A DNA stretch of 64,000 bases from G963556115 sp963667375 (GCA_963667375.1 OY763323.1:2108001-2172000); one strand, 5' to 3'; shown: positions 18,654 through 28,488, counted from the first letter of the stretch. Translations and numbers: made by a program. The notes: generated by a model from the sequence alone, not told the origin.

Positions 18654-19118
18654 ATGTATAAAGTAATTGTTTTCGATCTTGATCAGACTCTCTGGTGGTG
18701 TGTCAATACCTGGATAGATATGTCTTCCGGAGCTCCGTTTACCAGAGTTGAAACCGATGCGCTAATCGACAGGGAAGGCTATAGGCTTGAACTGTTTGCA
18801 GATTCACGCCGTGCGCTTGAAGAGCTTGCTGCTGCAGGTTATATTCTGGCTGTTGCTTCCCGTTCCGGGGCGCCTGACTGGGCTCACGAGGCACTGAAGA
18901 AGTTGGATATGAACCGGTATTTTGAGGAAATTCTGATCTTTCCAGGTGCCAAAACCACACACTTTGAGATTCTCAAGTCACGCCTTGAATGTGAATATTC
19001 CGCTATGCTTTTTTATGATGATGAACGCCGGAATCTGGATGATGTTTCCGTTCTGGGAGTTGACTGTATTCATGTCCGCAATGGATTGGAATACCAGCAG
19101 ATTCAAGAGCTGCTGTAG
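18654..19118 (+). CDS. Magnesium-dependent phosphatase-1-like HAD protein
   Basis: A 154-residue HAD phosphatase of the MDP-1 type. Motif I is VFDLDQTLW, motif II VASRSGAPDWA, and motif IV FYDDERRN. The family, best known in eukaryotes, dephosphorylates proteins or damaged sugar adducts. ATG 18654 is preferred over GTG 18645, because the conserved strand starts directly after it; neither has a strong ribosome binding site. A terminator lies 44 bases after the stop codon. Confidence 0.82.
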   Translation: MYKVIVFDLDQTLWWCVNTWIDMSSGAPFTRVETDALIDREGYRLELFADSRRALEELAAAGYILAVASRSGAPDWAHEALKKLDMNRYFEEILIFPGAKTTHFEILKSRLECEYSAMLFYDDERRNLDDVSVLGVDCIHVRNGLEYQQIQELL

Positions 19119-19162
19119 CCGGTTGGTTTATGGTTCAATTGTCTCATAATTTACTAATAATG

Positions 19163-19207
19163 CAGCTTGCGCCGGTTACTGTATTGTGCTGCCAAGCTGT
19201 TTTTTTT
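19163..19207 (+). terminator. Rho-independent terminator
   Basis: Stem CAGCTTG (19163-19169) with CAAGCTG (19193-19199), followed by eight T. It ends the MDP-1-like transcript. The 381-base gap from 19119 to 19499 otherwise holds only the long hairpin at 19380-19427; I saw no sigma-28 or sigma-54 promoter consensus in it. Confidence 0.75.
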
Positions 19208-19379
19208 ATGATCTTATGCTGTGATTTGCTATTATTAACTTCAATTATAACCCGGTGTTGTGTGTAAAAGATGCTATGAAATAACGGGTTGTAGGCCTAG
19301 CTGGGTAGTTCTAAATTATTACTGAATACTCAAGAATATCAGAAATAGTCCGAACATATATGCAGGGTTCGGTATGTTT

Positions 19380-19427
19380 TCACGGTGCGTTCTCTAGATG
19401 TCAAAGACATTCTGGGGAACGCCGTGA
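19380..19427 (+). promoter_or_regulatory. Long hairpin in the flagellin leader
   Basis: A nearly complete 48-base hairpin. TCACGG pairs with CCGTGA, there is a two-base bulge, and the stem continues with an 11-pair helix containing two G-U pairs. After a one-base bulge, TGTC pairs with GACA around an AAA loop. No T-run follows, so it is not a simple terminator. It lies 72 bases upstream of the flagellin start codon, probably in the untranslated leader, and may affect translation or stability of the message. That role is inferred. Confidence 0.55.
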
Positions 19428-19499
19428 GATATAGTGATCGCTGTCGGGAAGCACGGATGCTTTCCAGTATTGTTAATTTCATGGAAGAAATTATTGCGT

Positions 19500-22400
19500 A
19501 TGAGTATGATTATTGCCAATAATCTGAACTCGCTTGCTGCCAGAAACTCTCTCAATAAGAGTAATGCCAGTATGGCTGAGTCGCTGACAAGATTATCCAC
19601 CGGATATAAGATAAACGCCGGTAAGGATGATCCCGCTGGTTTTGTCATCTCAGAGCAGCTGCGGGCGCAGAATGCGGGATTACAACGGGCGGTGCAGAAT
19701 ACTCAGGAAGCGGAAAATGTTCTGAGTATTGCGGAAGGCGCTCTCAGTGAGATGGGAAATATTCTCAATAAGATGCGCCAGCTTGCGGTTCACTCCGCGA
19801 ATAATGGTGTTACCTCACCCGAGCAGGTCGCCGCTGACCAGGCGGAAATCGACTCTTCAATCCAGACTATCGACCGTATTGCCAGGACGACCAAATATTC
19901 CGATGAGTTTCTGCTCAACGGTAATAAGAAGATTGTCTCTGACACCAATACTAAGGTCACAAATACCCTTGATATGAAGCTGCTCAATGATGAGCTTTGT
20001 GATTACACACAAATATTCAAGAAGGATAATTACCGTCTGAATATTGCCTATGCCAGCAGCGACAGTGGTGAAAACGAGGCACAGAAGGGTTTTGTGGAAT
20101 TGAGTGCGGTCAATGCTCAGGGTACACAACTGAATAGTGAGGACTATACTCTAACCGGTGATCAGGCGTTTACTATTGGCGGTGATCAGGGCAGCAGATA
20201 TTTCTCTTTCGCTGCCGGAACTCATATTGGCGAGATGGTTGACTCGATAAATAATGCTGCGGAATCGACCGGAGTGGAGGCCACTCTGATCTATGATGCT
20301 GATGTTGAGTCGACAAAGTCAACTGCTACAGTGCATACCATGGGCGACATTAATACTGCCGCGGCAATCGCCGGAGGGGTGTTTACGCAGGATATATCCC
20401 TTGGGGATGCACATGCCAGCGGTTCGCTCGATTTTTTCCAGCGGGATGCTGATGGGAATATCGTTACTTCCGGCGGCTTGTCAGCGGTTGCTCTTGGCGA
20501 GGACAGTCTGGCTCCGGCTGGTACAAGTTCATACGGTTACAGCTGGACCGCGCCTTCGGCGGCCTCTGTATCTTCATTCACTACCTCCGGTGATGATGAG
20601 CCGAATGACGTTATTACTATGCAGTTTGCAAATCTTGTCGCATCTGACTTCACCGATAACCAGATAACACTCAAAGTCGAAGGTGGTGGTAATGAGCTCA
20701 ACGCCTATAATAAAGACGGTCAGAAGCTCAACTCGGCGGCGGTAAATCTCGGCGCATTTTCCTCTGGGGATAAGATTGAACTTACCCTTGATCAGAATGT
20801 TTCTACTACCGGTACTATTTATCTGGGATATGACAGTGTAATCCCCGGTGCATCTACACTCTCTGACACTTCGGATGCGACCCGACCCTTCGCCGGAAAC
20901 GGTATCTGGAAGGACGCCGCTGATATCGGAGGTGCGATCAACTTTGATCTGGTTACAGATATTGAAAATGCTTCAATGCTGGGGGCTGGTAATACCATTG
21001 CTATCGATACTACCGGTCTTGAGAGTCAGTTTAATATTTCAGGAGGAACTTCGGCGCAAGCTCTGACCGCGATAGAATATAATATAGCTCAGGCGCTTGA
21101 CGAATGGCAGGATGCGTTCAACAAAGCCGGTTTCAATGTTAATTTTACTTACAGTAACGGCGGGTTGAATGATGGTGTAGATGGTGATGATGCTCTGGGA
21201 GCAGTGGTTGATACCGCGATTGATTATACCAATACCATTCGAATCGGTATGACAAATCTGGAGCAGACCAGTTCCAAAGAAGCCGGTGTGGCCGCAGTTG
21301 GCGGATATGCCGGTGACAGCAATAATAAATTCGGCGCTCTGGTCTTTGACAGTAATGATTCCTGGGATCTGCAGACCGCTTCGGGTTCTACAATTAATCT
21401 TGATGCCAAGGTTAGTACCGGTGGCGGAACTAATATTAATTTCTATGATGTGATTATGCATGAGTTAGGGCATGTATTCGGTTTTGCGCATCCTCAGGAT
21501 CTCTACGGCGCTAATGGTCTGATGTCATACAGTAATACCTATGCCAGTGGTGATGTCTATGATGCCGGTACTACCGATGGTGCTATAATCAATCAGGATC
21601 AGTCATGGCGGGATCCGTTTATGAAGGACGGGATCAACGCCTTCTATAATGACAGTAATAATACCAGAGTCACTACCAGTCTTGCCGGAAGCTTTGATGA
21701 TGGAGATGAAATTACACTGACAATTCTCAGTGGTCCTAGCGGCTCAGGTTTCAGCGGAGCGAGTGTTGCTGCCCAACCCCTGGCTGCCGGCAGTGTGTCG
21801 AGTGGTTATATTGATTCCACACGTTCAGCTGTTGCTGATGAAGATGCGGTATTCGGTGCTGCCGGTCTGAGTGGAGTGGCGGCGAGCGAGGTGCCGGTAA
21901 ATACCGATGGCGAGATTGTCGCCGGATATAATACCGACGGTCTGGGACGGGTTTACCTCAAGATGGGTGACTCCAACAATTATACCATATATAAAGACCA
22001 GCAGATGACAATGGCTGTGGCTGAAGGTAATTTCGGAACATCGCTGGTGTCTACTGCGCGGGCGGTAAATAATTCTGGTCTCAATAACGTTCTGACTATT
22101 CAGCGTGACGGTACTGAAAAAGCCGGTTATACCGCAATGATACAGCTTGATTATATGCAGGAGGATGTTACCAGTGCGGTAAGCGGTAAAGAGCATGCCC
22201 AGGGTGTTGATATGAGTGATCTGGTATCTGCCATGGAGTTGGGCGGGGTGCAGACCTTTACTCTTTCAGGATCATATCTCAGTGGTATTGATCTTGGAAA
22301 AAATACTTCTGATACCGGGGAGATATTTGTTAAGGTGGCAAGTTCCGGCAGCGGTACCGACTGTAAAGTCAGTCTGTACTCAAGTGAGGATATGAATGAT

Positions 22401-23438
22401 GATTCGCTGGTGGCGCAGAGTGCTTCCAATCTGGATCTCTCGGGCGTAACTCAGGCAGTTCGGCTTTACGCGGTGGTCGATGATGATACCGGGTATGATA
22501 CCGGGCTTTATGGGTCACTTAATATCGGCGGTATCAGTAGCAATACCACAGTCAGTTCCTCTATTCATTCGACCATGCTTGCAGCCCGGTTGTCGACTGT
22601 GGAGTATGGAAGCAGTAAATTTGTGAATATTGATCAGGAGGAAGGGGCGCTGTGGAATTATACCGATGCGACGGGTGATACGCATCTGCTTGATGCCGGA
22701 CTATCTGGAGCTTCATACCGGGATTATGGTGCGGATGCACATATTTCCGTTAATGGTCAGGAGATGAGCCTTGACGGCATAAGCGGGGTTGCGGCCAATC
22801 TGGATGCTAATTCCAAACTGGTATTCAATCAGGGTGATCTGGGTACGACCACTATAGCCGCTGTCGGTTATGACCGAGGAACTTACGGCTCGCGTGCCGG
22901 AGAAATGATTTATGACGCTGATGACGCGGATAACCTCATCTGCCATGCAACCGGCTCTACTACCGAGACTACAGATGATTTCAAAGGTGGAATGCAGTTC
23001 CAGCTCGGAGAAGGGTCGGGAGAGCAGGAGAGGACAGTAATTGGTCTGAAGTCCATGACTGCAACCGATATTGGTAAAGTGTGGGGCAGAAATCGTGAGT
23101 TCATGTACTGTCTCAATGATCTGATGTCCGGTGGTATCGCGTCACTCTCCGGTGATCCGCTGGCGGCAATGGAGATTATTGGTCAGGCTATTGACGATGT
23201 CTCTGCTATGCGCGCGGATATAGGCGCCTGGCAGTATAATTTGCTTGATACCAACAGCAACAATCTCAATGTGGCTATTGAAAATATTACCAAGACCGAG
23301 TCATATATCCGTGATGCGGATATGGCCCGGGAGTCTACTGATTTTTCACGGAATCAGATAATGGTCCAAGCTGGGACTTCAATGCTGGCGCAGGCAAATC
23401 AGTTGAGCCAGAATGTCATGTCGCTGATTGGAAGTTAA
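19500..23438 (+). CDS. Giant flagellin with internal matrixin-like zinc metalloprotease domain (flagellinolysin-like)
   Basis: A 1312-residue flagellin, far longer than the usual 270-500. Residues 1 to about 150 (MSMIIANNLNSLAARNS) and about 1215-1312 (ADIGAWQYN, ending in NQLSQNVMSLIGS) are the coiled D0/D1 ends that build the filament. The variable region between contains a protease-like module, about 500-700. It shows ALDEWQDAF (helix with Trp), IRIGMTNL, GALVFDSNDSW, then HELGHVFGFAH (His654, Glu655, His658, Gly661, His664) and a Met-turn, GLMSY (Met675). This is the HExxHxxGxxH metzincin signature, with matrixin-like spacing. Gly/Ser-rich beta-type segments lie on both sides. Export and assembly as a flagellin are expected from the ends. 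ATG 19500 is chosen because it begins the family N-terminus; the ribosome binding site is weak (GGAAG about 13 bases away). Confidence 0.92.
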   Translation: MSMIIANNLNSLAARNSLNKSNASMAESLTRLSTGYKINAGKDDPAGFVISEQLRAQNAGLQRAVQNTQEAENVLSIAEGALSEMGNILNKMRQLAVHSANNGVTSPEQVAADQAEIDSSIQTIDRIARTTKYSDEFLLNGNKKIVSDTNTKVTNTLDMKLLNDELCDYTQIFKKDNYRLNIAYASSDSGENEAQKGFVELSAVNAQGTQLNSEDYTLTGDQAFTIGGDQGSRYFSFAAGTHIGEMVDSINNAAESTGVEATLIYDADVESTKSTATVHTMGDINTAAAIAGGVFTQDISLGDAHASGSLDFFQRDADGNIVTSGGLSAVALGEDSLAPAGTSSYGYSWTAPSAASVSSFTTSGDDEPNDVITMQFANLVASDFTDNQITLKVEGGGNELNAYNKDGQKLNSAAVNLGAFSSGDKIELTLDQNVSTTGTIYLGYDSVIPGASTLSDTSDATRPFAGNGIWKDAADIGGAINFDLVTDIENASMLGAGNTIAIDTTGLESQFNISGGTSAQALTAIEYNIAQALDEWQDAFNKAGFNVNFTYSNGGLNDGVDGDDALGAVVDTAIDYTNTIRIGMTNLEQTSSKEAGVAAVGGYAGDSNNKFGALVFDSNDSWDLQTASGSTINLDAKVSTGGGTNINFYDVIMHELGHVFGFAHPQDLYGANGLMSYSNTYASGDVYDAGTTDGAIINQDQSWRDPFMKDGINAFYNDSNNTRVTTSLAGSFDDGDEITLTILSGPSGSGFSGASVAAQPLAAGSVSSGYIDSTRSAVADEDAVFGAAGLSGVAASEVPVNTDGEIVAGYNTDGLGRVYLKMGDSNNYTIYKDQQMTMAVAEGNFGTSLVSTARAVNNSGLNNVLTIQRDGTEKAGYTAMIQLDYMQEDVTSAVSGKEHAQGVDMSDLVSAMELGGVQTFTLSGSYLSGIDLGKNTSDTGEIFVKVASSGSGTDCKVSLYSSEDMNDDSLVAQSASNLDLSGVTQAVRLYAVVDDDTGYDTGLYGSLNIGGISSNTTVSSSIHSTMLAARLSTVEYGSSKFVNIDQEEGALWNYTDATGDTHLLDAGLSGASYRDYGADAHISVNGQEMSLDGISGVAANLDANSKLVFNQGDLGTTTIAAVGYDRGTYGSRAGEMIYDADDADNLICHATGSTTETTDDFKGGMQFQLGEGSGEQERTVIGLKSMTATDIGKVWGRNREFMYCLNDLMSGGIASLSGDPLAAMEIIGQAIDDVSAMRADIGAWQYNLLDTNSNNLNVAIENITKTESYIRDADMARESTDFSRNQIMVQAGTSMLAQANQLSQNVMSLIGS

Positions 23439-23460
23439 TATCTTTTGACGTGGGGGTGAA

Positions 23461-23494
23461 TTGGGAGGAGCGGCATGCTTGCTGCTCCTCCCAA
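23461..23494. terminator. Terminator hairpin between converging flagellin and chemoreceptor genes
   Basis: Eleven-pair perfect stem: TTGGGAGGAGC (23461-23471) with GCTCCTCCCAA (23484-23494). The following T-run is weak (GTTTAAGTT). Its position between two stop codons makes a shared terminator the best reading. Confidence 0.7.
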
Positions 23495-23523
23495 GTTTAA
23501 GTTGCCGGTCGGAAGTTTCGGTA

Positions 23524-26046
23524 TTATCTGCCCCAGTCCGACTCATTCTGCGCGCGGTCCTGAGTGTTTACCGGTAGCCGGATGGCCGGCTTCGTTACAA
23601 GCGTAATCTGTGCCGGGTCATCTTCAGGTTCTGTTAAATCTGCAGCAGCTGAATATTCTTCTTGTTCACTGGGTTTAAGAATAAATCTGCAGGTTAGTTT
23701 TTCAAGATTATCGGCATAGAAGTTCAGTTCCTGACTGGAGCTGGCTGTCTCTTCCGCGCTGGCGGCGTTGCGCTGGGTAATGCCATCTACCTGATCAAGC
23801 GCGGTATTTATCTCGGATACCCGTTCAGACTGTTCGGAAGAGGCGGCAGCGACTGTGCTTGAAAGGTCGGTTACCTCTTGTGAGTATCCTACTATTTCAG
23901 CAAGTACTGAAGCGGTGTCTCCGACCATGGTATTGCCGGAGTTGATCTGTTTTACGACGTTCTCAATCAGTGATCCGGTTTCACCGGCGGCTTTGGCACT
24001 TCTTGCCGCGAGGTTACGCACTTCTTCGGCGACAACGGCGAAGCCTTTACCGTGCTGTCCGGCTCTGGCAGCCTCAACCGCCGCATTCAGCGCCAGCAGG
24101 TTTGTCTGAAACGCAATATCATCAATTGTCTTGATTATCTTGGTTATTTCGCCGGTAGCGCTGTTGATTTCATTCATTTTTGCGACCAGAATTTTCATTT
24201 TTTCATTTCCTTTGCTGCCGGCATCGGTAGCTTCAATGGAAAGATCACGGGCTTTTGAGGCACCGTTGGCGTTCTGTTCTACCTGACGGTTCATATCGGT
24301 AAGTGAGGCGGTTATTTCATCAAGACTGCTTGCCTGCCGGGTAGCACCATCAGCTAATTCTTTGCTGGCGGACTCCAGATGATGTGAACTGGTCGCAACA
24401 TTCGCCACCGTCTGAACTACCTCACTAAGTACACCGTTTACATCTTCAATAACCTGATTAATTGCTTCACTGGCTTTACGTACCGATTCGCTTATCGCAA
24501 TCTGTGAGCTGACCGCCTGACCTATTTCATCCGGCCGTCTGGCATAGATCAACGCCTGTCTGCGGACATCAGGATCTGTCTCATTGATAATGAGCTCTTC
24601 GCTCCAGTTATTTACTGCCAGTTTGTCATACATTATATTGGTGATACTCTGTACTTTATCACTTATGATGTCCATCGCCATGGTTACAAAGATGACAGGT
24701 TTGACGATCGTTCTTATAAGAACTACCGCCAGAACGATACCGATTATCAGTCCGCAGAGGCTGGTGATTATGATCAGGGTCATGGCCTGTTCTGAGTTGC
24801 TGACGATGTTGTCTATGGTCTGAAATGTCAGATCGGTGTTATGATCGACAGTACTGCCGGTCTGTTTTAAAATGTTGGCTATGGCTGCATTCAACGCGAT
24901 ACTGGTATCGGTGGAGATACTGTCGTTAAGGATCTTCCAGTCCTGGAACTGCTTCTGGTAGAGTTTTATGCCTTGTATAATATCAGCGACTGTAGCCGTA
25001 TCCTTCTGGTTCATCGTATGATTGGAGAGCTCTTCTGCATTTTTCAGGCTTTTGTCGACCGTTGCCACCAGTTTATTTAGATTTTCTTTATTCTGGCTGA
25101 TCTGATATCCGAGATTTATTATCTGGGTCTCGGGCAGGAGATATTCCAGTCTGGTAATAGCTGTAATCGCCGATTTGCTGGTGCCGATGTCTTTATCCTG
25201 AATCTCATAGAGATTATTAATCAGCTTATCTACTTCATCTTCGGCTTTTGACGCATTATTCTTTGCCTGCTCGATCTTTTTAGAATCTTTTGCGGGTGCG
25301 GTATAGGCGGTTACAAACTGTTTCAGCGTTCGGGAGTAGACTTTTATTGCATCCTTCAGGTTGTCGGCAAGAGTGAGATCGGAGGCTTTTTTCAGATAAT
25401 TTTCAACCTTACTGGTATTGGATCGAAGCTTCATCTGTTCTTTACGTGCCTGGGCGAGCAATTTATTTTTATCCATTGTCGGGTTGTTCAGCAATTGTGA
25501 GGTGGTCAGTTTCATCGTTTTGTACAGTTCCTGCAGATTATGCAGTTCATTGAGTGCATTCAGCTGATATGAAAGGAATTCATCGCGCTGGGCGGAGTAT
25601 TCCGCCAGTATTTTGATCAGCCGGTCATTGGTTTCATACAATTTGTCGTTGAGATTGTCACGAGCTCCAAGCTGTTCGGACAGCTTTTGGTAAAGAGTCT
25701 CAAAATTGGAGATTTCCTGTAAAAGTGCGGATGATTCCAGATTATTCTGATTTTTCTGTTCTGAAATCCATTGTTTCAGTTTGAGCGTGGAACGGTTGAG
25801 TTCGGCGATGGTATTTTCACGGTCTGTGGCGCTGCGGGCAAGCAGGAAGTCCTTTTCAAGGTTGAGGGCGATCAGAGTATTCTTTGACAGGTATTCGGAG
25901 TTGATAAGATGGGGTATTGTTGTGCTTCTGATTGATTTTACCTGATTGTTGGTCTTCGTAAAATTATAGAAGGCAAAACCTGAGGTGAATATAAGAATGA
26001 TGAGAATCAGTGAAAAACCACTGGAAAGTTTTTTTGATAATTTCAT
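23524..26046 (-). CDS. Methyl-accepting chemotaxis protein with long helical periplasmic domain
   Basis: An 840-residue chemoreceptor. Membrane segments lie at about 10-28 and 422-445. The roughly 390-residue periplasmic part is almost entirely helical and resembles a helical bimodular sensor domain. A HAMP-like linker follows, and the signalling hairpin tip is IDDIAFQTNLLALNAAVEAA, then GKGFAVVAEEVRNLA, which binds CheA and CheW. The C-terminus lacks a CheR-tethering pentapeptide. It converges on the flagellin gene. The attractant is unknown; small organic acids are typical for helical sensor domains of this class. Confidence 0.92.
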   Translation of the reverse strand: MKLSKKLSSGFSLILIILIFTSGFAFYNFTKTNNQVKSIRSTTIPHLINSEYLSKNTLIALNLEKDFLLARSATDRENTIAELNRSTLKLKQWISEQKNQNNLESSALLQEISNFETLYQKLSEQLGARDNLNDKLYETNDRLIKILAEYSAQRDEFLSYQLNALNELHNLQELYKTMKLTTSQLLNNPTMDKNKLLAQARKEQMKLRSNTSKVENYLKKASDLTLADNLKDAIKVYSRTLKQFVTAYTAPAKDSKKIEQAKNNASKAEDEVDKLINNLYEIQDKDIGTSKSAITAITRLEYLLPETQIINLGYQISQNKENLNKLVATVDKSLKNAEELSNHTMNQKDTATVADIIQGIKLYQKQFQDWKILNDSISTDTSIALNAAIANILKQTGSTVDHNTDLTFQTIDNIVSNSEQAMTLIIITSLCGLIIGIVLAVVLIRTIVKPVIFVTMAMDIISDKVQSITNIMYDKLAVNNWSEELIINETDPDVRRQALIYARRPDEIGQAVSSQIAISESVRKASEAINQVIEDVNGVLSEVVQTVANVATSSHHLESASKELADGATRQASSLDEITASLTDMNRQVEQNANGASKARDLSIEATDAGSKGNEKMKILVAKMNEINSATGEITKIIKTIDDIAFQTNLLALNAAVEAARAGQHGKGFAVVAEEVRNLAARSAKAAGETGSLIENVVKQINSGNTMVGDTASVLAEIVGYSQEVTDLSSTVAAASSEQSERVSEINTALDQVDGITQRNAASAEETASSSQELNFYADNLEKLTCRFILKPSEQEEYSAAADLTEPEDDPAQITLVTKPAIRLPVNTQDRAQNESDWGR

Positions 26047-26460
26047 ATGTGACCACCAATAACCTTTCTAGATTGAGTTTGAAGCTTTTCTTGGTATCGG
26101 GCTGTGTTAGTCTGATAATTTCTATTGGTTAGTTATCGATTAGTATTCTCCCAAATGTCAGTGTGTTATTATTGGAGCGCTGAGGATTTTTACCAATTTT
26201 CAGCCTGCTTATCTCAGTATAGAATATGTTTTTATTTTCAGCAAATTAATTATGTAAAATTTTAAAATTATGTTTCATTTCTGTATTATGATATACAGGT
26301 TATTGCTCAACAGCAGGATGAAAACAGATATCTTTCGGAAAAAGTTGAAGATATTTTCCGGTATCGTCGATAGTGGTTAATAACTGTTTTACGAAATAAA
26401 TTGATTTTGCAGATATTTTAATAATAATAAGTGATAATAATTCCAAATGGAGAAGAGATT
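26047..26460. other. Divergent intergenic region, 414 bases
   Basis: AT-rich spacer between the leftward chemoreceptor and the rightward lipoprotein, so it should hold promoters for both; no strong consensus was picked out. A frame at 26281-26373 reads as a 30-residue polar helical peptide (QQQDENRYLSEKVEDIF) but has no credible start codon. It may be a gene remnant. Confidence 0.4.
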
Positions 26461-28488
26461 ATGAGGCTTGTTAAGTACCTGGGTTTACTGCTGTGTCCGG
26501 TAATTGTCGTTGGTTGCAGTGCTACGGACGAAGGTAGTATACTTAAAAAATCAATGAATCTGCTTGATAAGGCTACCCCGACAGAGGCAGCACGTGCGCG
26601 CAGAGCGGGATTTGATGAGAATCAGAAGGTATTTTTTATTACTGAACTTGATGGGCAGCGCCGCAGCAGCGGTTATCGTGTACGTAAGAATGATACCATA
26701 TATAATGAGATCCCGGCGCGGCTTGTGGAGACCAATCAGAGCTTTGACATGGTTTCCAAGGGCGGTTTTAGAATAAGTCAGAATGTCTTGCGTCGAACCA
26801 TTGTTGATTCCAGAACCGGGGCGGCTCTATACGAGTCTGAACGTACGGAGATGGGAGGCGATGTAACAACCAGAACCATAAGTGTTTATAATGGACTTGC
26901 GACATTTACCGAAGATGGTCCTAACGGTAAGTCTGAGGACACTATAAATGTACCTGAAGGGGTGATGTTTGGAGTTGATACCGTCTGGGTAGCGCAGCAG
27001 AATCCTGATATTGGTGACAGTTTTACCAAGAAGGTAATTGATAGAGCTTCCAAGAGTGTCGTTGATGAGACTCTGACCATTCGTGACATCACCGACCAGA
27101 AAATTCTTGGTGTTGAAATGCAGGTATATGAAGCTGATGTAACCAAGAAGGATTTTGCTCCTATAAGGATGGTCTTCAATAAAAATGGTGATATCATTCG
27201 GCAGCAGGCGGATAATCTGAGCAGTTTTGTGGTCTCCGAGGATGTGGCAAACCGTGATGAGGCCAAGATTGTTGCGGCTTCAAGTATTCCTACGGATTTT
27301 CAGCTCCCGGCGTGGGATAATTTCAATAAAATAGTGATCAGTCCGCAACCGGTTGAGAAATGGGCTCCATACCTTAAAGAATCTGACTATGCGTCGGTTG
27401 AGGGGGATAGAGTTATCCTAAATAAATTTGCCCCCAAGGTCGCTGTGACCTCTTACCCATTGAATAATACCAATGGTATGAAGGCTTATCTGGGAGACTC
27501 TGAGGATATAATAGTTGATAACCGCAGTATCTCCGGGCTGGCCAGAGATATAACCGGCGGCAAGAATAATGCACTGTCAATGATTGCAATGCTGGCAGGC
27601 TGGGTGTATCAGAATATTGAATATGATCCCGGGCAGGGGAGCAATATAAATGCGCTTGAAACCCTGAAAAAACGTCGGGGGGATCATTCCGCACATTCGG
27701 CGCTGTTTGCCAGTCTAGCCCGTTCACTGGGCTTCCCTACCCGCCTCTGTGTCGGTCTGTTGCTGCAGCGGTCTAATGCGATATATCACTCCTGGAATGA
27801 GGTCTGGATCAATGGTACCTGGGTGCCGGTTGATACGACTGTCAATCGGGTCGGTCTGCCGGCTGGCTATATTCTGACATCCCGTGGCAGTGGTGATGGC
27901 GCGGTTTCAGATAAGTTCGCCTGGGCAGTACGTGATGAACCGCTGGAGATAAAATTTATATCTGCTACCAAGTATCATGAGAATCCTACCGCGCAGTCAA
28001 GTTCTGGTCCGGTTGAATTCACGCTGTATCCCAATGAGAAGAAATCATATGTTGCTATATCCGGAAACTGGCTGGCAAATATTTACTGGGGATTCTCACT
28101 CTATAAACCTGCTGGCTGGAGCGGAAATATTTCGCTGAAAACAGTTGCGGTGAGCAGCTCCGGCAAGGAAGCGGTCTTCAAGATTGATGCTTTAAACAAG
28201 GTCTTGCCCTGTACCGAGAGTCAGCTGGATATGATAATATCAAGCCTTGAACGTTCACTCAAGGGTTTCAAGGTACTCAACAAAGGTAGAGTCGCTTTTG
28301 GAAAACGCAGTGATAACAGTCTGTTTGTTGATTTCTCTGTAACTCAGGACGGGTTGCGCCGCCGTTGCCGGATGTATGTTATTCCGAAACGCGGACGCAG
28401 TTATAGGGTATCGGCCTGGGCTCCTTACGATGATTATGAGCAGTGGAATAAGACTTTTGAGGAGATTGTCAGGGATGTTGAATTATAG
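26461..28488 (+). CDS. Lipoprotein with transglutaminase-like domain lacking the catalytic Cys
   Basis: A 675-residue predicted lipoprotein with lipobox VIVVGC (Cys19). The first 300 residues are beta-rich and unassigned. A transglutaminase-like core follows: RRGDHSAHSALFASLARSLG, then FPTRLCVGLLL, YHSWNEVWI and GTWVPVDTTV. In active relatives the first block reads GDC; here the Cys is His. The His of HSW and the Asp of VDTT remain. The protein is therefore probably not a Cys protease or transglutaminase and may bind peptides or cell wall. GGAGA lies upstream of ATG 26461, which also gives a proper signal peptide; an upstream frame start at 26431 does not. Confidence 0.82.
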   Translation: MRLVKYLGLLLCPVIVVGCSATDEGSILKKSMNLLDKATPTEAARARRAGFDENQKVFFITELDGQRRSSGYRVRKNDTIYNEIPARLVETNQSFDMVSKGGFRISQNVLRRTIVDSRTGAALYESERTEMGGDVTTRTISVYNGLATFTEDGPNGKSEDTINVPEGVMFGVDTVWVAQQNPDIGDSFTKKVIDRASKSVVDETLTIRDITDQKILGVEMQVYEADVTKKDFAPIRMVFNKNGDIIRQQADNLSSFVVSEDVANRDEAKIVAASSIPTDFQLPAWDNFNKIVISPQPVEKWAPYLKESDYASVEGDRVILNKFAPKVAVTSYPLNNTNGMKAYLGDSEDIIVDNRSISGLARDITGGKNNALSMIAMLAGWVYQNIEYDPGQGSNINALETLKKRRGDHSAHSALFASLARSLGFPTRLCVGLLLQRSNAIYHSWNEVWINGTWVPVDTTVNRVGLPAGYILTSRGSGDGAVSDKFAWAVRDEPLEIKFISATKYHENPTAQSSSGPVEFTLYPNEKKSYVAISGNWLANIYWGFSLYKPAGWSGNISLKTVAVSSSGKEAVFKIDALNKVLPCTESQLDMIISSLERSLKGFKVLNKGRVAFGKRSDNSLFVDFSVTQDGLRRRCRMYVIPKRGRSYRVSAWAPYDDYEQWNKTFEEIVRDVEL

